Of a DNA stretch of 54,660 bases, positions 1 through 12,059 are shown in pieces. The position numbers and the translations under genes are program-made. Numbering within the stretch: position 1 is the stretch's first letter; each line of letters opens with the position of its first letter. The notes below the pieces were generated by a model, which was given only the letters and a program-made list of their open reading frames with translations, was not told where the DNA came from and did not search any database. Origin of the DNA: Gamarada debralockiae (taxonomy: Eukaryota; Ascomycota; Leotiomycetes; Helotiales; Hyphodiscaceae); the NCBI GenBank assembly GCA_002803225.1, contig NXFV01001522.1:1-54660 (forward strand), read 5' to 3'.

Positions 1-1856
1 CCTGGGCACAACCAGGGTCATCCTGAGCAGGAATTGGGCACCGTTTCGACACCCTCAAGGGAGCTTGTTTTGGCTCATCTGAAGCTCAGTTATAGTTCCC
101 TACTTATGTTCTTTTGTGGACTCTCGATCTTGGTTTGGCTCCCTTTGACAGGGACTTCCTTCGGAGCGATTTTGGGATCTAGTATCGTGGTCAATCACGT
201 GATATATGACTTAGCCTCATCATTTCAACGTTTACATATGCGGTTTTACATGATATAAATCTAGCCACTAAATTTACTTTTCTATGAGTGGATATATCGT
301 TATATCATGGAAATCCTAACTTACTGCGCAGTTCACCATCGCTTCACCTCGCGCTAACCAATTCGTGCCTACTGTCGGGTGAGCTCTTTATTACCCAACT
401 TCTGCTCACCAGGCACTAGCACCTGGAGAACCCACCTCGTTCTCCGTATGCGGATAAGACAGAAGCTAATCCCGGTCGCGCCACTGTCTGTACCTTTTGG
501 CGAGCAGGATCAAGGAGACCTAAAATGGGTTCATGGGGATGAATCAGCTCCTTGTTAGAATAGATCCCTAACCACCATCTCTATATTTAACTCCTAGTGT
601 CGCGAGTGACCTGTCACGTGCCATTGCAATAACATGTTGATGTTTAGGCCTGAGGCATTCATTACGCTACCTTATGGTAACGCACTTTTCAAGCGCGTCT
701 TGGTAGTAGGAAGGAACATATATACGGCTGTATAGCCTGTAATCATAGTTCCCTTCTATTTGATAATATATTCTTGGTTCCCTATCTATGATACCTAAGA
801 CAATTCAAGTGTAATCCTCGATACCTGCTGCTATTTAGCGATCCATCACTAACCGAAATTCGAACACTTGACTAATTTGCTGGTTTTGCGCGCCTCTCGA
901 ACTCTCGCATCACAACGCGCCCACCAAGAAATGCAAAACTTGCTTTGCTTCTTGACTCCCACCGCCATCGGCGGTGGCGGAGTGCGTTCATTTGTTTCTT
1001 GGCTGTCCCAAGCACGGATGCCTCATTCACCAGAGCAATATTCCTCTCATGCCCATTCTCGCACCACACCACGTGGGGAGCGCTGAGTAGCTTGGCAACG
1101 CTCACCGAAAATTTTCAATTTCATCTCCCAAGTTATGTAAATTTGCAAGGTTGCTTCTCTATAATTGTAAATTCAATCACTGTCTTCGTTCTCATTTCAC
1201 CACAGGACTTGACCCAAGTGCAAGTGCTAGCCGCACCGCACACATGAACAACATTGATATCATACCACTAGCTTCACATAGGTAAAGATGGTGAGAGGGG
1301 TTAGGCGATTGAAAGAGTAGTGGCACGTTTATGGGTCAACTCCGGCAGTTAGGATCAATGTAATATATATATATATATATATAAGTTTTCTTGTATCATA
1401 ACTTGCTCTCTAAGTTTTACAGAATTGCAATATTCCTTTTTTCAATGATCAGCAAATTCCACTGTCATCTGGCGCAGGTTTCTTCATCTCTTCGCTGCAT
1501 GCCAAGCGGAATTCAACCTCATGCCAAGCCCTTTTTATTGGCCCCCTTTCCTTGGCATCTCTGTCTTGGATCTTGGCGACCAGGGAGCCACCACGGATCT
1601 TTGGCAGTCAACTCACAATTGGCGACTTTGCATATGAAATAAAGTTTTGTTGCCTCTCAGCCATGATTGAAAACCCTATAGTCTTTAATTTTCTGCCTGT
1701 ATAATCTGTCTAACGTTCCATATGAACTGACCTCTTGGAAACTGTGACGGTGAGATGGTCTATGATCTACGTCCAGTCTTGTGAAGGCCTAACTCTCTGC
1801 AATCTCGAACTACAGGTGCCCGCAACATTAGTCTTATCCAATTTTCCGTTATTGCC
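1..1856. other. gene-poor stretch with an AT microsatellite
   Basis: I see no convincing gene here. Open frames are short, lack family features and show no coherent splice structure. The one clear element is an (AT)n microsatellite at about 1363-1384. The last part before 1857 may be promoter or hold an upstream exon of the next gene: an acceptor-like CTACAG near 1815 is followed by a frame that stays open into the ATG at 1857. Confidence 0.6.
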
Positions 1857-3673
1857 ATGTCGCTGAATACCAGCAACATTTTTGCAGTTCTTCAGTCTCT
1901 AAATTACGCCGCCAACTGCGCAATTGCCATTCCCTGGTTGGAGGCTCGAGCTAGGCAGGACCTGAACCGGCCTCTTCCTACGAATGACACTCTCAATGCT
2001 GTCTTCCTTCAATCCGCCCTACCTGCAGACCTTCAGACAGTCAGCAATATCGAACTCATCGACTTTTACAATTATATCGATCGTGCGAGCCCACATGTTT
2101 GGGCTGAGACAGCTATTGAAACCATTCAAACGGAATGTGTTGCCCCAACTCTGGACAAAGCACTCTCCTTCGAGGAACTCAACCTTACGCAAAATTGTAC
2201 TGCGACTGCGGCATATTACGCTAATTCGATATGTGCAATTAGCGGCCCACAGCACCCTACCTCAGGATCTGAAACAGGCTGGGTCGTGAATAGCATAGGG
2301 ACGTACAAATGGATCACGGCCCTAGCACCACCTCCTCAAAACCTCACTAGCGCCTCTGGACTTTCGATGCTCCGAAGCGCTTTACCATCTATGTTCAAAG
2401 ACATGTCTGATGGTGAGCTAAAGTTATGGGCCGGATATTCTGTACTAGATATCCGCGTCTTCAACAATGAGTCACAAATTGCTACCGTGTGCAACAAATG
2501 CATGACCGAACTTTGTCTAGCCGCTTCTTTTACTGGTAATCCCGATATAGCAGGTCCTGGGGTGAGTATATTATAAACTCAATTATTTATAAAATCCCTG
2601 GATTTTGACCACAAATAGGCTATTGCATCATACATGATGGGAGCTCTCCTAGTAGCTATCAGCATTATTTGCCGGGTGCTTGGAAAGGTTGTCGATTTTA
2701 ATAGTATCCCATCCTTGCTGCCTTGGTTCAGAGCTGCCAAGAACACCAGAGGGACTTTAGCCGGTAGCGCAATGGGATTGTCGCTCTCCCTGAGTGTTGC
2801 ACTCTTGTTCATGGAGTTTACAAGCCTCGCCGACGACATAGGCTCCTACTACCAACTTAACATTGCGATGAATGCGACCTTCATTACCTTCAACACCCTC
2901 TTGGTCTTTGTCAGCATAAACTACCGTCTTTCAGATCTTCTTGGGACGGAGTTTGAACGACTAGCCATAGTCGCCTTTTGCTTGACTGACTGCCTTTTCA
3001 TTCTTGCGACATTTGCATTGGTATTCACTCTCACCGATAAAGGCTTTGAATTCGGAGATACGCCCTGTTTTATTAACCAGCTTGGAACCTCTGTACTCAG
3101 CAACCCAATCTTTTACAGCGTGACGTTTTTCGTTCCCGCTCTCTTAGCAAGATTTTTCCTGTTCGCCACAGTCTTGCTCAAACGCATCGTGTCGGGGACA
3201 TGCTCCTCTCGTCGAACACTACCTTATATAAGAACCTCTTCTGCTCGAAAATTAGGTAGATTCATCACCTCCCTGGAAGAAAACTATCCATCCTGGTATT
3301 CAGCACTCACCAACGCTCATCTCTTCATCGCTTTCCTATGCGCATTCTCGCTATGCTTCGAAGCAGCATACATGCTACGACTGCGAGATGCGATGAAGAA
3401 AATAGGAGGGAAGGCATGGTCTGAAGGCCAAATGGGTTTTGGGCAAGTCCTAGCCCTTTTACTCTGGATGCCTGTCATTGTGGTGTTTATCTTTTCATTA
3501 GGTAACGCACCCACCCCTAGCTGCTGCCGAAGAGATAACTTACAGCGTTAGGAGACGAATACCTCAAGTATAGAACTACTCGTTGCCATTGTTTTCGAAG
3601 AAATCAATGTGGTTTGGGGGACCTGGCGGGTTCGAAGAGTTTTTCAGTGACGATTAAAGATTTTCCTAGTTAG
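1857..3673 (+). CDS. seven-helix membrane protein with a Cys-rich ectodomain, function unknown
   Basis: Exon 1 (1857-2561) and exon 2 (2619-3501) join in phase 0 across a 57-nt intron (GTGAGT...ATAG). A third short exon follows donor GTAACG at 3502. The acceptor could be at 3545 or 3573 and all three frames stay open for a while, so the C-terminus is uncertain. The first ~235 residues carry several N-glycosylation sequons and many cysteines, including a Cys-x2-Cys and nearby Cys pair close to the end of exon 1. Exon 2 has seven hydrophobic segments. That topology (long outer domain, seven helices) is GPCR-like, but I recognise no known family. The first ATG gives no signal peptide, so an upstream exon may be missing. 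Confidence 0.75.
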
Positions 3674-3986
3674 CCTCTCCCTTACTCGATTTTTCTTTGG
3701 ACTAGAAGCTGAGAATTCCTAGATCTGCCACCGAAGGCACTTCTCCGAGTACCCAAGAGATCCTGATAAAATTATAGCGGACTGATTCTCTAGGCTGAAG
3801 CAGCCCACAAGGATGTTTATGCCTACCCCACTGCGTGAGCCCTCTGCTTTTACGTCACCTGTAGGGTCTATCTCGCACGTGGACTGCCTTTATAAACAAC
3901 GAAAGCGCTTTTCCGCCATGGCTGTTTTGGAACCGGAAGAGACTGTTTATCTCTCATATCTGGCAGCATATTGGAAGGAAACGGCT

Positions 3987-4346
3987 TTATGGTGTGTCAC
4001 TCCGAGATAATTGGCCCGCTTGGGATGTCGTGGACGCACTGTGCAACTTTCCATTCCTCTCCACCTTGGTCACTGTCCGTTCAAAGACTTTCAATCGATG
4101 CGCGTAGAAAATACCCTGGAAAACAACTCCGGCGCGATAGGGCAACTTCTTCTCCTGCAAGACTCTGCAACTGGCTTTGTGTCCGGCCCAATCGGCTTTC
4201 TGACACTCTGAATTGCAGTAGTATGTGTGGTCGATCTCGACTTGAATGGCGGATGCTGGGACGTCCTTGCATCCGGTGCAAGCTTGGGTTGCTGGCATCT
4301 TGCAGGGGGCGCATATTGCTGGTAGTTGCATCGAAACTGGAGGCAA
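3987..4346 (-). CDS. MYND zinc-finger protein (probably only the first exon)
   Basis: The 119-residue frame holds a full MYND finger near its start: Cys12, Cys15, Cys23, Cys26, Cys44, Cys48, His56 and Cys60 in the usual spacing, with the QKADWxGHK run typical of the family. MYND fingers bind zinc and usually mediate protein-protein contacts. After the finger the protein has only about 55 residues and ends without a recognisable domain, so I expect an intron and more coding sequence downstream on the minus strand, towards 3840. Another frame stays open there, but I could not fix the junction. It is transcribed towards the membrane-protein gene, tail to tail. Confidence 0.65.
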   Translation of the reverse strand: MPPVSMQLPAICAPCKMPATQACTGCKDVPASAIQVEIDHTYYCNSECQKADWAGHKASCRVLQEKKLPYRAGVVFQGIFYAHRLKVFERTVTKVERNGKLHSASTTSQAGQLSRSDTP

Positions 4347-4487
4347 TGCTGATGCAGCAGTTGTTGAAGTTGTTTAGACATTGTGAAGGTGAGATTTCGT
4401 TTGAAGTGCTTTTCATAAATCGTCAGCTGACGTTGTTGCCCGGAAAGGATTGTCCCCTCTGGAACAAGTTATGAGTTTCGTTTAGTA

Positions 4488-4566
4488 TAGTAAAACCTGG
4501 TTATAACGAACACGAAAAATCTGTATGGGCGATGACCCGAAAATTCGTTATAGGCAGGTTTTACTG
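4488..4566. mobile_element. 79-bp MITE, pogo/Tigger-like ends, TA duplication
   Basis: The left end reads TAGTAAAACCTGGTTATAAC and the right end, reverse-complemented, reads CAGTAAAACCTGCCTATAAC. The element is flanked by TA on both sides (4486-4487 and 4567-4568). The ends differ at few positions over ~24 bp. The start CAGTAAAACCT and the TA target are what pogo/Tigger-type elements of the Tc1/mariner superfamily show. It is too short to code for anything. Confidence 0.8.
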
Positions 4567-5068
4567 TACGAATGAAAGAGCGATTCACTATGCACAGTTG
4601 AGTGAATCGGCATCAAAGGTGGTCTAGTTCAGTTGCATTCCATGACAACGTTAATGCATTATTCCAAGGATTCTTAATGACTTTCTGTTTGGTGCTGTGC
4701 TGGCTCTTCTTCCCAGATCTAGGAAATAGGGCTCTGAACCTTTCACGTGACCTCGCTAACAATTAACGGAGTCACCCTTGCCTCGCTACCAAATTTGGGC
4801 TTTTGCGACAGCGTTATATGGTACGGTTAAGTAAGCTTGACGTTTAGTAGTAGCTCTAAAATAGTGTCACTTTTCTGACTATAAAGGGTCTAATTTTTTC
4901 TGTTCCTATCTACTTTCTTCTTTGCCGTATCACTATAGCCATCCCACCCATAACATAATACAACTTCCACTTTACTGTAGCCATCCCACCCACGACGACG
5001 ACAACAACGTCAATTATTACAGTCTATCTTGTACAATCTTATCTCTACCCTTATATTTAAACCTCAAG

Positions 5069-5694
5069 ATGGCCGCGCACATCATGTCAGACCCTGACGC
5101 TATTGAGCGAGAAATACAACATCTGCAACAATGCATAGCAAACCTTAGCATAGAGTTCGGCCATATCGGAAATCTTCCCGCTATCAACGGCATCCAAGCT
5201 CTACAGCAGCAGGTCACGGCATTATCGGTAGATATCCAGAATTGCTTCCAGGGAATGACACAGCAGTATAATGCTCTGCTGGCGCGAATGCAGTTGATAG
5301 ATATTAAGGCTGCTGCTAGGTATATAGCATCTCAAAGATTCAATGTTGCTTGGGCTATGCTAATAGAGGAATAGTGAGGAGAACGCAATTGCGAGAGTAC
5401 ATAACGGCTATATTCGACAGCCGACCGACGTCCTCCAACCTCTAGTCAACATCGACAACGGCACCCCGATTCCAGCGTTCCCAGCAACACTAAGCGCCAT
5501 CGACGGGATGAGTAGTGTGTATATCTAATCTTACTATATAAAATTTGACCTCTAACAATTGTGTAGATACAGATGTGCAGACGGTGCTTACAGCTCTCGG
5601 TTGTCCGGGACTAGTCAGGAATAATAATAGGCCGATGAAGAAGAAGCAGTTACTGACCCGGATAGGCTTCAATCCGAACCCACGATATTCTTAA
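5069..5694 (+). CDS. small fungal coiled-coil protein of unknown function, three exons
   Basis: I place exons at 5069-5319, 5369-5514 and 5567-5694. Both introns are about 50 nt, and the phases agree (2 then 1) with acceptors AGAG and TGTAG. The ~174-residue product has a helical first half with Leu/Ile/Gln heptads (about residues 10-80) that should form a coiled coil. A conserved-looking second half follows, with the motif PIPAFPAT and a basic lysine-rich tail. Small proteins of this plan recur in filamentous ascomycetes as uncharacterised families, so this is recognition of a type rather than a function. The longer open frame starting upstream at 4922 is probably 5' leader. The gene sits in an AT-rich, gene-poor stretch. 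Confidence 0.7.
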
Positions 5695-6799
5695 TGGCAC
5701 TATTGGTTAAGGCGTTTATTGTGGGTTGGAATAAAGAAGAGGATATTGGACTGGGCGTCTATGATAGGGCTTTAGACACTGGGAATACATATATCGGCGT
5801 GGATACGACAACTAAGGCTGCGGTCGCAGGCTAGCAAGAGTAACTCGAAGTCAATTGGCAGCCAGCGGGTGGTAAACGTGATAAAGGAATAATGACTTTA
5901 TAACCTAAGGCCTTGACTGGTAGAAATAAACATCCTGATTATTTCGCTAATTTATTTTTTTGATTATTTCTATCTAGCACTTCGTTCTGATTATATTTTT
6001 AGAGAATAATCGGTTTATTTTTGCCATAAAAAATCTAAATGCTTGTCCCGACCGCTTATTTTTCAAAATAATCAGAAAAACGTGAACCTTTTCCTCTATT
6101 CTTTAGTATAATTAAAATATAAAAAATATCCTATAAAAATTTACTTGATTATATGAGTGTTAATACTATATAAACTAATAGTATAACATACAAATATAAG
6201 AATATAAGGCGTTTTATAATGTAACTGATTAAATAGATAGTAAAACAAATGTACTAACTTCTGATGTTCTTCGAGACATACAGGCCAACTGAGCTCAATT
6301 AATGGGAATATACTTTGTGGGCTAAGATTATAAGCATGACATTATGTCAAATCGAGCTCTCAAAATGAAAGGCTCCTGCAAGGCTGTGAAAGGCACAATT
6401 GCACTTGAGATATTAAGACAAAACGGCAACTCCTTACCCCGCTTATAATGATCAAGATCGCTGAACTATGCTTCGATACGTTCGCGCCTTCCTAAAAAAT
6501 CATGTTCTAACAATGTCGCGAAGACACGGCCCTAATAATGAGTAATACTTACATTAAGAACCTTGCACGAGAGTAAGTACAGACTACTATACTTGATTTA
6601 TTCATCCGTATCTTCGCAACCTAATAATCCAACATGATCACTCCTTACTCCTGCCTTCTCGTCCGTCACGTGACCATATTGCAAGACCAACACTAGACAT
6701 CAAAGAAACAACAGAAGGTATCGGATTCCCACTATAACTCGACGTAGTTCCCGGCGCCGTCATAGAACAAGGCTTCGATATTCTCGCTACCTTAGACGT
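5695..6799. other. AT-rich non-coding stretch
   Basis: No gene is supported. From about 5930 to 6250 the DNA is strongly AT-rich. The word TGATTATTT recurs there (near 5937, 5960 and as a variant near 5990) with its inverted form AAAATAATCAG near 6065-6075. This could be a worn inverted-repeat element, but I could not find ends or a target duplication. Confidence 0.5.
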
Positions 6800-8102
6800 C
6801 TATACCGGCGGAGAATCCTCCTGACGCTTCGCCACAGCTCCATTCGCACATGTGATTAAGGATTGATTCGCTGACGATGGCGTTGTAGTACTCTGCAAAA
6901 ACAGATAGGGGTTAGATCATGGGCAGACACTGGAAGAATAGCTCATTAGTTTTGACTGATTCAAAATACCGTACTGATTGGATTTTAGGAATATGAGAAC
7001 TCAATCGTTAGAGAGTTTGAGCGATTGAGGATCGCATATCCGAGAGAGGTGGGGAAGATGGGCATACCTAATAGTCTCGGTAAAAGTAACAGTAAAAACG
7101 GACATAAAGCTGTATAAAGTTTGTGTTAACTCATAGTGCGTACTATGCCATGTCTCTGTAACAGTGCAGGTCACAGTACTTGGAGCAGGGCAACAAGGGA
7201 CAATCCGGTCGTAGCTATCAAACAAGACGCTGGTACCGCGGAAGGGATGGAGGTAGGTGGAAGAGTCGCAGGGGATGTCACTGAAATTGAAGTCAGCAAT
7301 CGTTCAAAGAGGTGAACGATTGAAATCCAGCGAATTCCACATGTCCCAAATTCCAAAAATTCTCTCTATCCGGAAATAGATCCTCATAAATCCTGCCAGA
7401 ATAGGGGAAAGCTTATTCTAAGAAGGACTTACTATTCATGGGCATCTGTGTGGAGTTATGGCTCTTTGGTAAAAACTCCTGCGCTTCGTTTGAAAAGTTG
7501 AAGGATTCGCAGCAGACATGCTTTGGCATCTGCAGTGCTCGTGACCCCTCCAATAATGGGCCCCACAATACTTGTAGCATCCCCAATCACACCCCCAATA
7601 ATCCCCGTAGCACCATTGACGATACTATTGACTTCGCTCAAGATGCTCGTAACGAATCAGCTTCTCCATCGACGACAACCGACACTTGTGTAAGGCCCTC
7701 CGCCATAGCTTGTGATTGAATGCCATTGGCCTCTGTAGCAACGTTATTCGCGACATTTGAACCATTGTCCAGGATCGCGCTCGCTACATTCGTGCCCTCT
7801 CTGAGTAGGCCGCCGCAAACGGGGGAGAGGGCTTTCGTTTCGTTGGGTTTGGTAGCAAGGGCTGACCTGAGGGTTGCTCGTCAGCACCCCGAGATAAATC
7901 GCTGAAACATGTTGAACGACTTACTTCCAAGGCAAGTTAAAGGTAATCGTCATTCCATCCCCCTTCTGTAACGTAACGCCTTCTTTCCGTACCATGAGGA
8001 ACTTGAAGCCTTCGCTAAGGTCACGAGCGCGAGGACGGAAAGGCCGATCAGCACTGTTATCGCGAATATAGGCGCGCCAAATCGGCGCAGGATATGCATT
8101 GT
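6800..8102 (-). pseudogene. frameshifted relic of a fungal secreted or membrane protein gene
   Basis: Clear protein-like segments can be read on the minus strand, but not in one frame. A first exon begins at 8102 after a textbook acceptor (pyrimidine tract, TATCAG) and runs to a GTAAGT donor at about 7932. It has the run IWRAYIRDN and a lysine/glycine-rich segment. The second exon reads on after a CTCAG acceptor. It then changes frame near 7650, where a glycine/isoleucine repeat segment (GVIGDATSIVGPIIGG) begins, and again near 7550 before a Cys-Cys segment. Later pieces after 7280 and 6895 are rich in Ser/Thr and end at a TAG at 6800. Two frame breaks with no room for introns suggest decay or sequencing errors. 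I cannot name the family. Confidence 0.5.
7299..7324. repeat. perfect hairpin built on the CGATTG motif
   Basis: CAATCGTTCA and TGAACGATTG face each other with a 6-nt loop, giving a perfect 10-bp stem. A looser version (CTCAATCG ... CGATTGAG) lies near 7001-7027. Both fall in non-coding, probably intronic sequence of the relic gene. Confidence 0.7.
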
Positions 8103-8600
8103 CTGATAAAAGAGTGGGAGCAAGTGTAAGAGTGAGAGTGGTTCGCGGTTAGGGAGGGAATTGAGAGCAAAATTGTTCGGATAGGATGAACGATTGGAAG
8201 GTAAGCCACCAACTTGCCAAGGTCTAGGTCACAAGGATGCTCCTTCCTCGTGTTTCGTTTTTCTATTGACTGATTGTGTCGTGCGATGGGTAAGTCTAAA
8301 CGCGAAAGGCTATGTGGAAACTTCTTCGGGGAACTTCAATCGCGACGGAATCGTCTAGCGGCATAGTTAGCTTTTGAATCGCTTAAAACCTTTGAAGGAT
8401 TGAGAATGTGGGTGTGGGGATGGGTCTGCGTTCAATCCATATTCCACTCGCTCAAACAGTCCTGTGCAAGTCGATCACAGCATGAAACCCTAGGGGTGGA
8501 GAAAAGCTCTCAATTCAATATCATAGCTACCAAACTAGCTTCATCTCATGCAAAACCCAAGTGCAGTAAGACAACCTTAACGCATACCCGATCCCACCAT

Positions 8601-9527
8601 CTAGTAACGCTTTCCAGCCCGGAGAGTATCAGAGAACTCCTCCAAAGGACTTCTGATAAGCTTGGTCTCCTTCCACAGGTTGGGAGTCAAGTATCCGTAT
8701 GTGTTGCCGACAGCGACGAAGGTTGCCTTCAGGGTGTTCTCGAGGGTCTTGGTCGAACCAGAGGAGGATGTGTAAATGTCGTCAACACCAGCCAGTTGGA
8801 GGAGACGCTTGACGGCGGGGGAGGCGACGAGACCGGTACCACGGGGAGCCGGAATAAGCTTCGAAAGTTAGCACAGTTAGAAATAGTGGAATGGGGAGGA
8901 GATGCTTACTCTGACGGAAACGGAACCGCACTTTCCGGACTCCTTGGTTGGCAGAGAGTGAGGAAGACCCAAGTTTGTACCCCAGTAACCACGACGAATT
9001 GGCAGAACGCTCAACTTGGCGATAATGATGGCGGCACGAATGGCAGTTGCGACTTCCTTGGAGGTCTTGATACCGAGACCAACGTGTCCCTCAGAGTCAC
9101 CAATGACAACGATAGCCTTGAATCGAGTACGTTGACCGGCACGAGTTTGCTTCTGGACAGGCTTAATCTGCATTCAAAGTCTCATTAGCAATCTGCTCCC
9201 AAATCTGCCACTCCCACAAAAGCGAGTTTCGCATACCTTCATAACTTCATCCTTCAACTTTGGCAAGAAGAAGTCCACAATCTGATACTCCTTGATGGGC
9301 AGAGAGTGCAAGTAGATCTCCTCCATCGACTTGATCTTTCCCTCCTTAACAAGACGACCGAGCTTGGTGACTGGCTGCCATTCCTTCTCCTCATTCTTGT
9401 TTGCTCCGCGACGAGGTCCACGTCTTCCACGTCCACGTCCTCGGTCGCCTCGATCTCCTCCACGGTCGCCACGCGATCCGAATCCACCTCCGCGAGCAGC
9501 AGCTCCACCTCTGGGTGCGTCAGCCAT
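8601..9527 (-). CDS. rps2: 40S ribosomal protein uS5 (S2)
   Basis: Three exons on the minus strand: 9527-9238, 9167-8920 and 8858-8601. The phases fit (GTATGC and GTAAGC donors, GCAG and GAAG acceptors). The product (about 264 residues) starts with the Gly/Arg-rich eukaryotic uS5 extension (RGG-type repeats, residues 5-40). The S5 double-stranded-RNA-binding core follows, with the conserved [11 protein letters not shown] segment. The C-terminal S5 fold carries [10 protein letters not shown], then [10 protein letters not shown] near the end. uS5 lies in the small subunit near the mRNA entry and decoding region and is essential. The gene is intact and full length, with the GC-richer codon use expected of a highly expressed gene. 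Confidence 0.97.
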
Positions 9528-10282
9528 ATTTGTTCGAATTGATCGGGTGGATGAAGGTCAATTCGTGAAGTCGGGCGAGGGCGACGTCGTTGATCTCGAG
9601 ATTGAGGAAAAGTATCGAAATTTGTTCGCAGTGTGCGATTTAGAAATTAGGCGAGCTTTTAGCGTGGATGCCTTAGTTTTGTGGGCTGTAAATCAGGCTG
9701 CAACAGAGTGGAACCTTAAAAGGGGGTCACGTTTTCCACGCCATTTTGCTGCCTCTCCAATTTTTCTGATGCTGTTAAGATTTGTATGGATTGCAAATTG
9801 GAACTTTTGGTGTTGTAAGATGTTGAAAACTGAATGGTGAGATCAGTCTCAGGACCAATGAAATACAAGAAACCTATTTTTACAATGGCAGCCGTCCAAA
9901 AACGCCTCTGCCCCTCCTCTCGCATCGAAGTGCGGAGAGAACTCCTGGTCATATAAATAACTCCTATCCCAATCCCCTCATTCCAACCAATGAAACGCCC
10001 ACTTAAATTCAGTAATCCAAAGTCTCATCCTTGAGACAACTCCAAGCACCACTGGCCGAACAATGTAAAGAATGATGGTTACGACGAATCGTCGATGATG
10101 AATCTGGATCCAGAAAATCATCAAAACCACATATTACATTATTCGTAGCTAGCGACAACTATGAGAGTGCGTGGCCGATCACTACTCCTCATGATGTGTG
10201 CCGAGATGCATGATCCTGCATTGAGCTCCTCGGTTGTGCTGTTTCCTTTTCCCTGGTCATTCCGTCATTAAAAGTCGTGATT
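9528..10282. other. intergenic: uS5 promoter side and 3' side of the C6 regulator
   Basis: No gene is supported. The part next to 9527 must contain the uS5 promoter and 5' leader. The open frame reading away from it on the plus strand overlaps the uS5 reverse complement and has no family features. Confidence 0.6.
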
Positions 10283-12059
10283 TTACCAAGAAAATGTCGT
10301 CTCTCTGTACACATGAGATCCGTTTTCCTTCGTTGTTGAGGAGGTCAGTTGGACTGCTAGCCATCTTTCCTCGGAGCTGAGATACAAGTAGGTGATCAGG
10401 TTCCGTGACGACTCGGGAATTGGCTCCAAGTCGTCTTGCGTACCTTCTCCTTCGATGCTCGTCAGCCAAGCGCAGAGACGAGCGACGGTAATGGTATCGA
10501 AGCACAATCCTTCCCGTCGAGCATTTGACCACAGAAGTGCGATGGCCTGACGACGTATCCGTCGATCGCGGCATTTGGTCACTGTGATGTATAACGGAAG
10601 AATTGTTCCCATGTCGAGAGTGAATCGCGAGGTATTGCTTGGATCCTCGCTGCTCGATAACAAATGGTTTGCTTTGGTGATGATCTCGGAGAAAAGATTG
10701 GTGTAATTGTCATACATCATTTCCGTGTGCGGAACACTCGATGCTAGAAGGATGGTGGCGAGGTTGTAATAGATACTGAGCATGGCTAATTTCTCCGTCC
10801 TGATGGTTCCAGACTTTACTTCCTCGGCGTGAGCGACTTGGAAAGCGGCTCGCCATTGAAGGAGCTGAGCCATATAGTGATCGTGCCGTTGCATCCAAGC
10901 TGTGGTGGCAAGCTCCTCTGGGTTTTGCTGGGAATGGGTGACTGACTGACGATAGAATTGTGCAATTCCGCAAAATAAGAAATCCCAGGACTCTCGTGCT
11001 TCCGCTGTGCTGTCAAAAGTCTCACAAACGACGACGTCCTCCCATGGCAGCTCCGGCATTGGAAACGGAGGCGGAACAAACAATCCTTGAACGTCGAGGC
11101 GAGCGAACATACGACCCAAGTCATCAACAAGTCCATCCTGGATTTCGGATAAAGAATCTTGGGATAGTCTCGATGCTTGGCCTCGGCGAGCCATTCTCCA
11201 GTCGGCCAGTAATCTCGACCCGCCACGGAGATGCGTCAAGGATCCATCGTAACTTCCCTGGAGAGCTTCGAAGCTCATGAATAGCACGCATGATGTGAGA
11301 GATGTTCTCAAATGTCGACGGCCGTCAGAGAGGATTGCTCTCAATGATGCGATAGCTCTGCTGTATTGTCTCAAGGCATATCTATGATGCTCGTCCAAAT
11401 GATGATGATCGATTTGAGGAAATCCAGAAAGTGACAATCGAGTAGGGAAAGATGTGACCTCTAAAGACTTGGCAAGAGCTCCTAAAGCAATCGTGGCATA
11501 TCGGATAGGGGCATCCTGATGGCAGAGTTGGAGGACCTTTTCGGTCCAGAAGGTGGGATCGAAAGAACCGCAGATTTCCGCAGCAGTCTTATCGCAGAAA
11601 CGTTGGAAATATCGTCGTTCTTGTTGATCCCCAGGAATAGCGACAGAAGGGGCATATGGCATTACTGACATAGGTCGTGGGTGGATAGCGACAGGCGTGA
11701 TGTTCTTTGATGCATCGTCAGGTGCTTCAGGAGCGTAGCCACCACACTCCCGACCGAGGTTTTGGCATCTTATGCACTCCGGTTTTGTTTCGTCGCATTT
11801 AACACGTCGTTGTCTATGCAAGATTAGTCAAACTATACATTTGAAATCGAGTTGAAGTTGAAAGAGATATTAATCGTGGCGATTGCTGACTGCTGACATA
11901 GAAGAAAACGTACTTGCATGTTGAGCAGCCAGTCTTCGACCGTGGCCCACTCTTTCGTAGCCCTTGACTTCTTGACGACTGCTCAGGCGATGCCTGATCG
12001 GGAGCGGCGAATTGATTGTAGAACTTATAGACGTTGGGAAATGGATGCCTCAAGGACAT
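10283..12059 (-). CDS. Zn2Cys6 (C6) fungal transcription factor
   Basis: Exon 1 (12059-11914) and exon 2 (11813-10283) join in phase 2 across a ~100-nt intron that splits the zinc cluster, a common intron position in this family. The 558-residue protein has the full binuclear cluster near its N-terminus: Cys45, Cys48, Cys55, Cys62, Cys65 and Cys72 (C-x2-C-x6-C-x6-C-x2-C-x6-C) with the basic RRVKCDETKP loop. The rest is the helical fungal regulatory domain, including a segment like HRYALRQYSRAI seen in the fungal_trans_2/DUF3468 type. It should be a nuclear DNA-binding regulator of unknown target. A large gene-poor region lies upstream, so no target is suggested by context. Confidence 0.9.

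Noticed and set aside
5930..6080. AT-rich inverted TGATTATTT words as a MITE
   Set aside because: The arms are short and low in complexity, with no definable ends or target duplication.
8400..9188. 262-codon open frame on the plus strand over uS5
   Set aside because: It is the complement of the uS5 exons and introns; uS5 is certain from its conserved domains.
9331..9840. 169-codon plus-strand frame at the uS5 start
   Set aside because: It mirrors the Arg/Gly-rich N-terminus of uS5 and runs into its promoter; low-complexity shadow.
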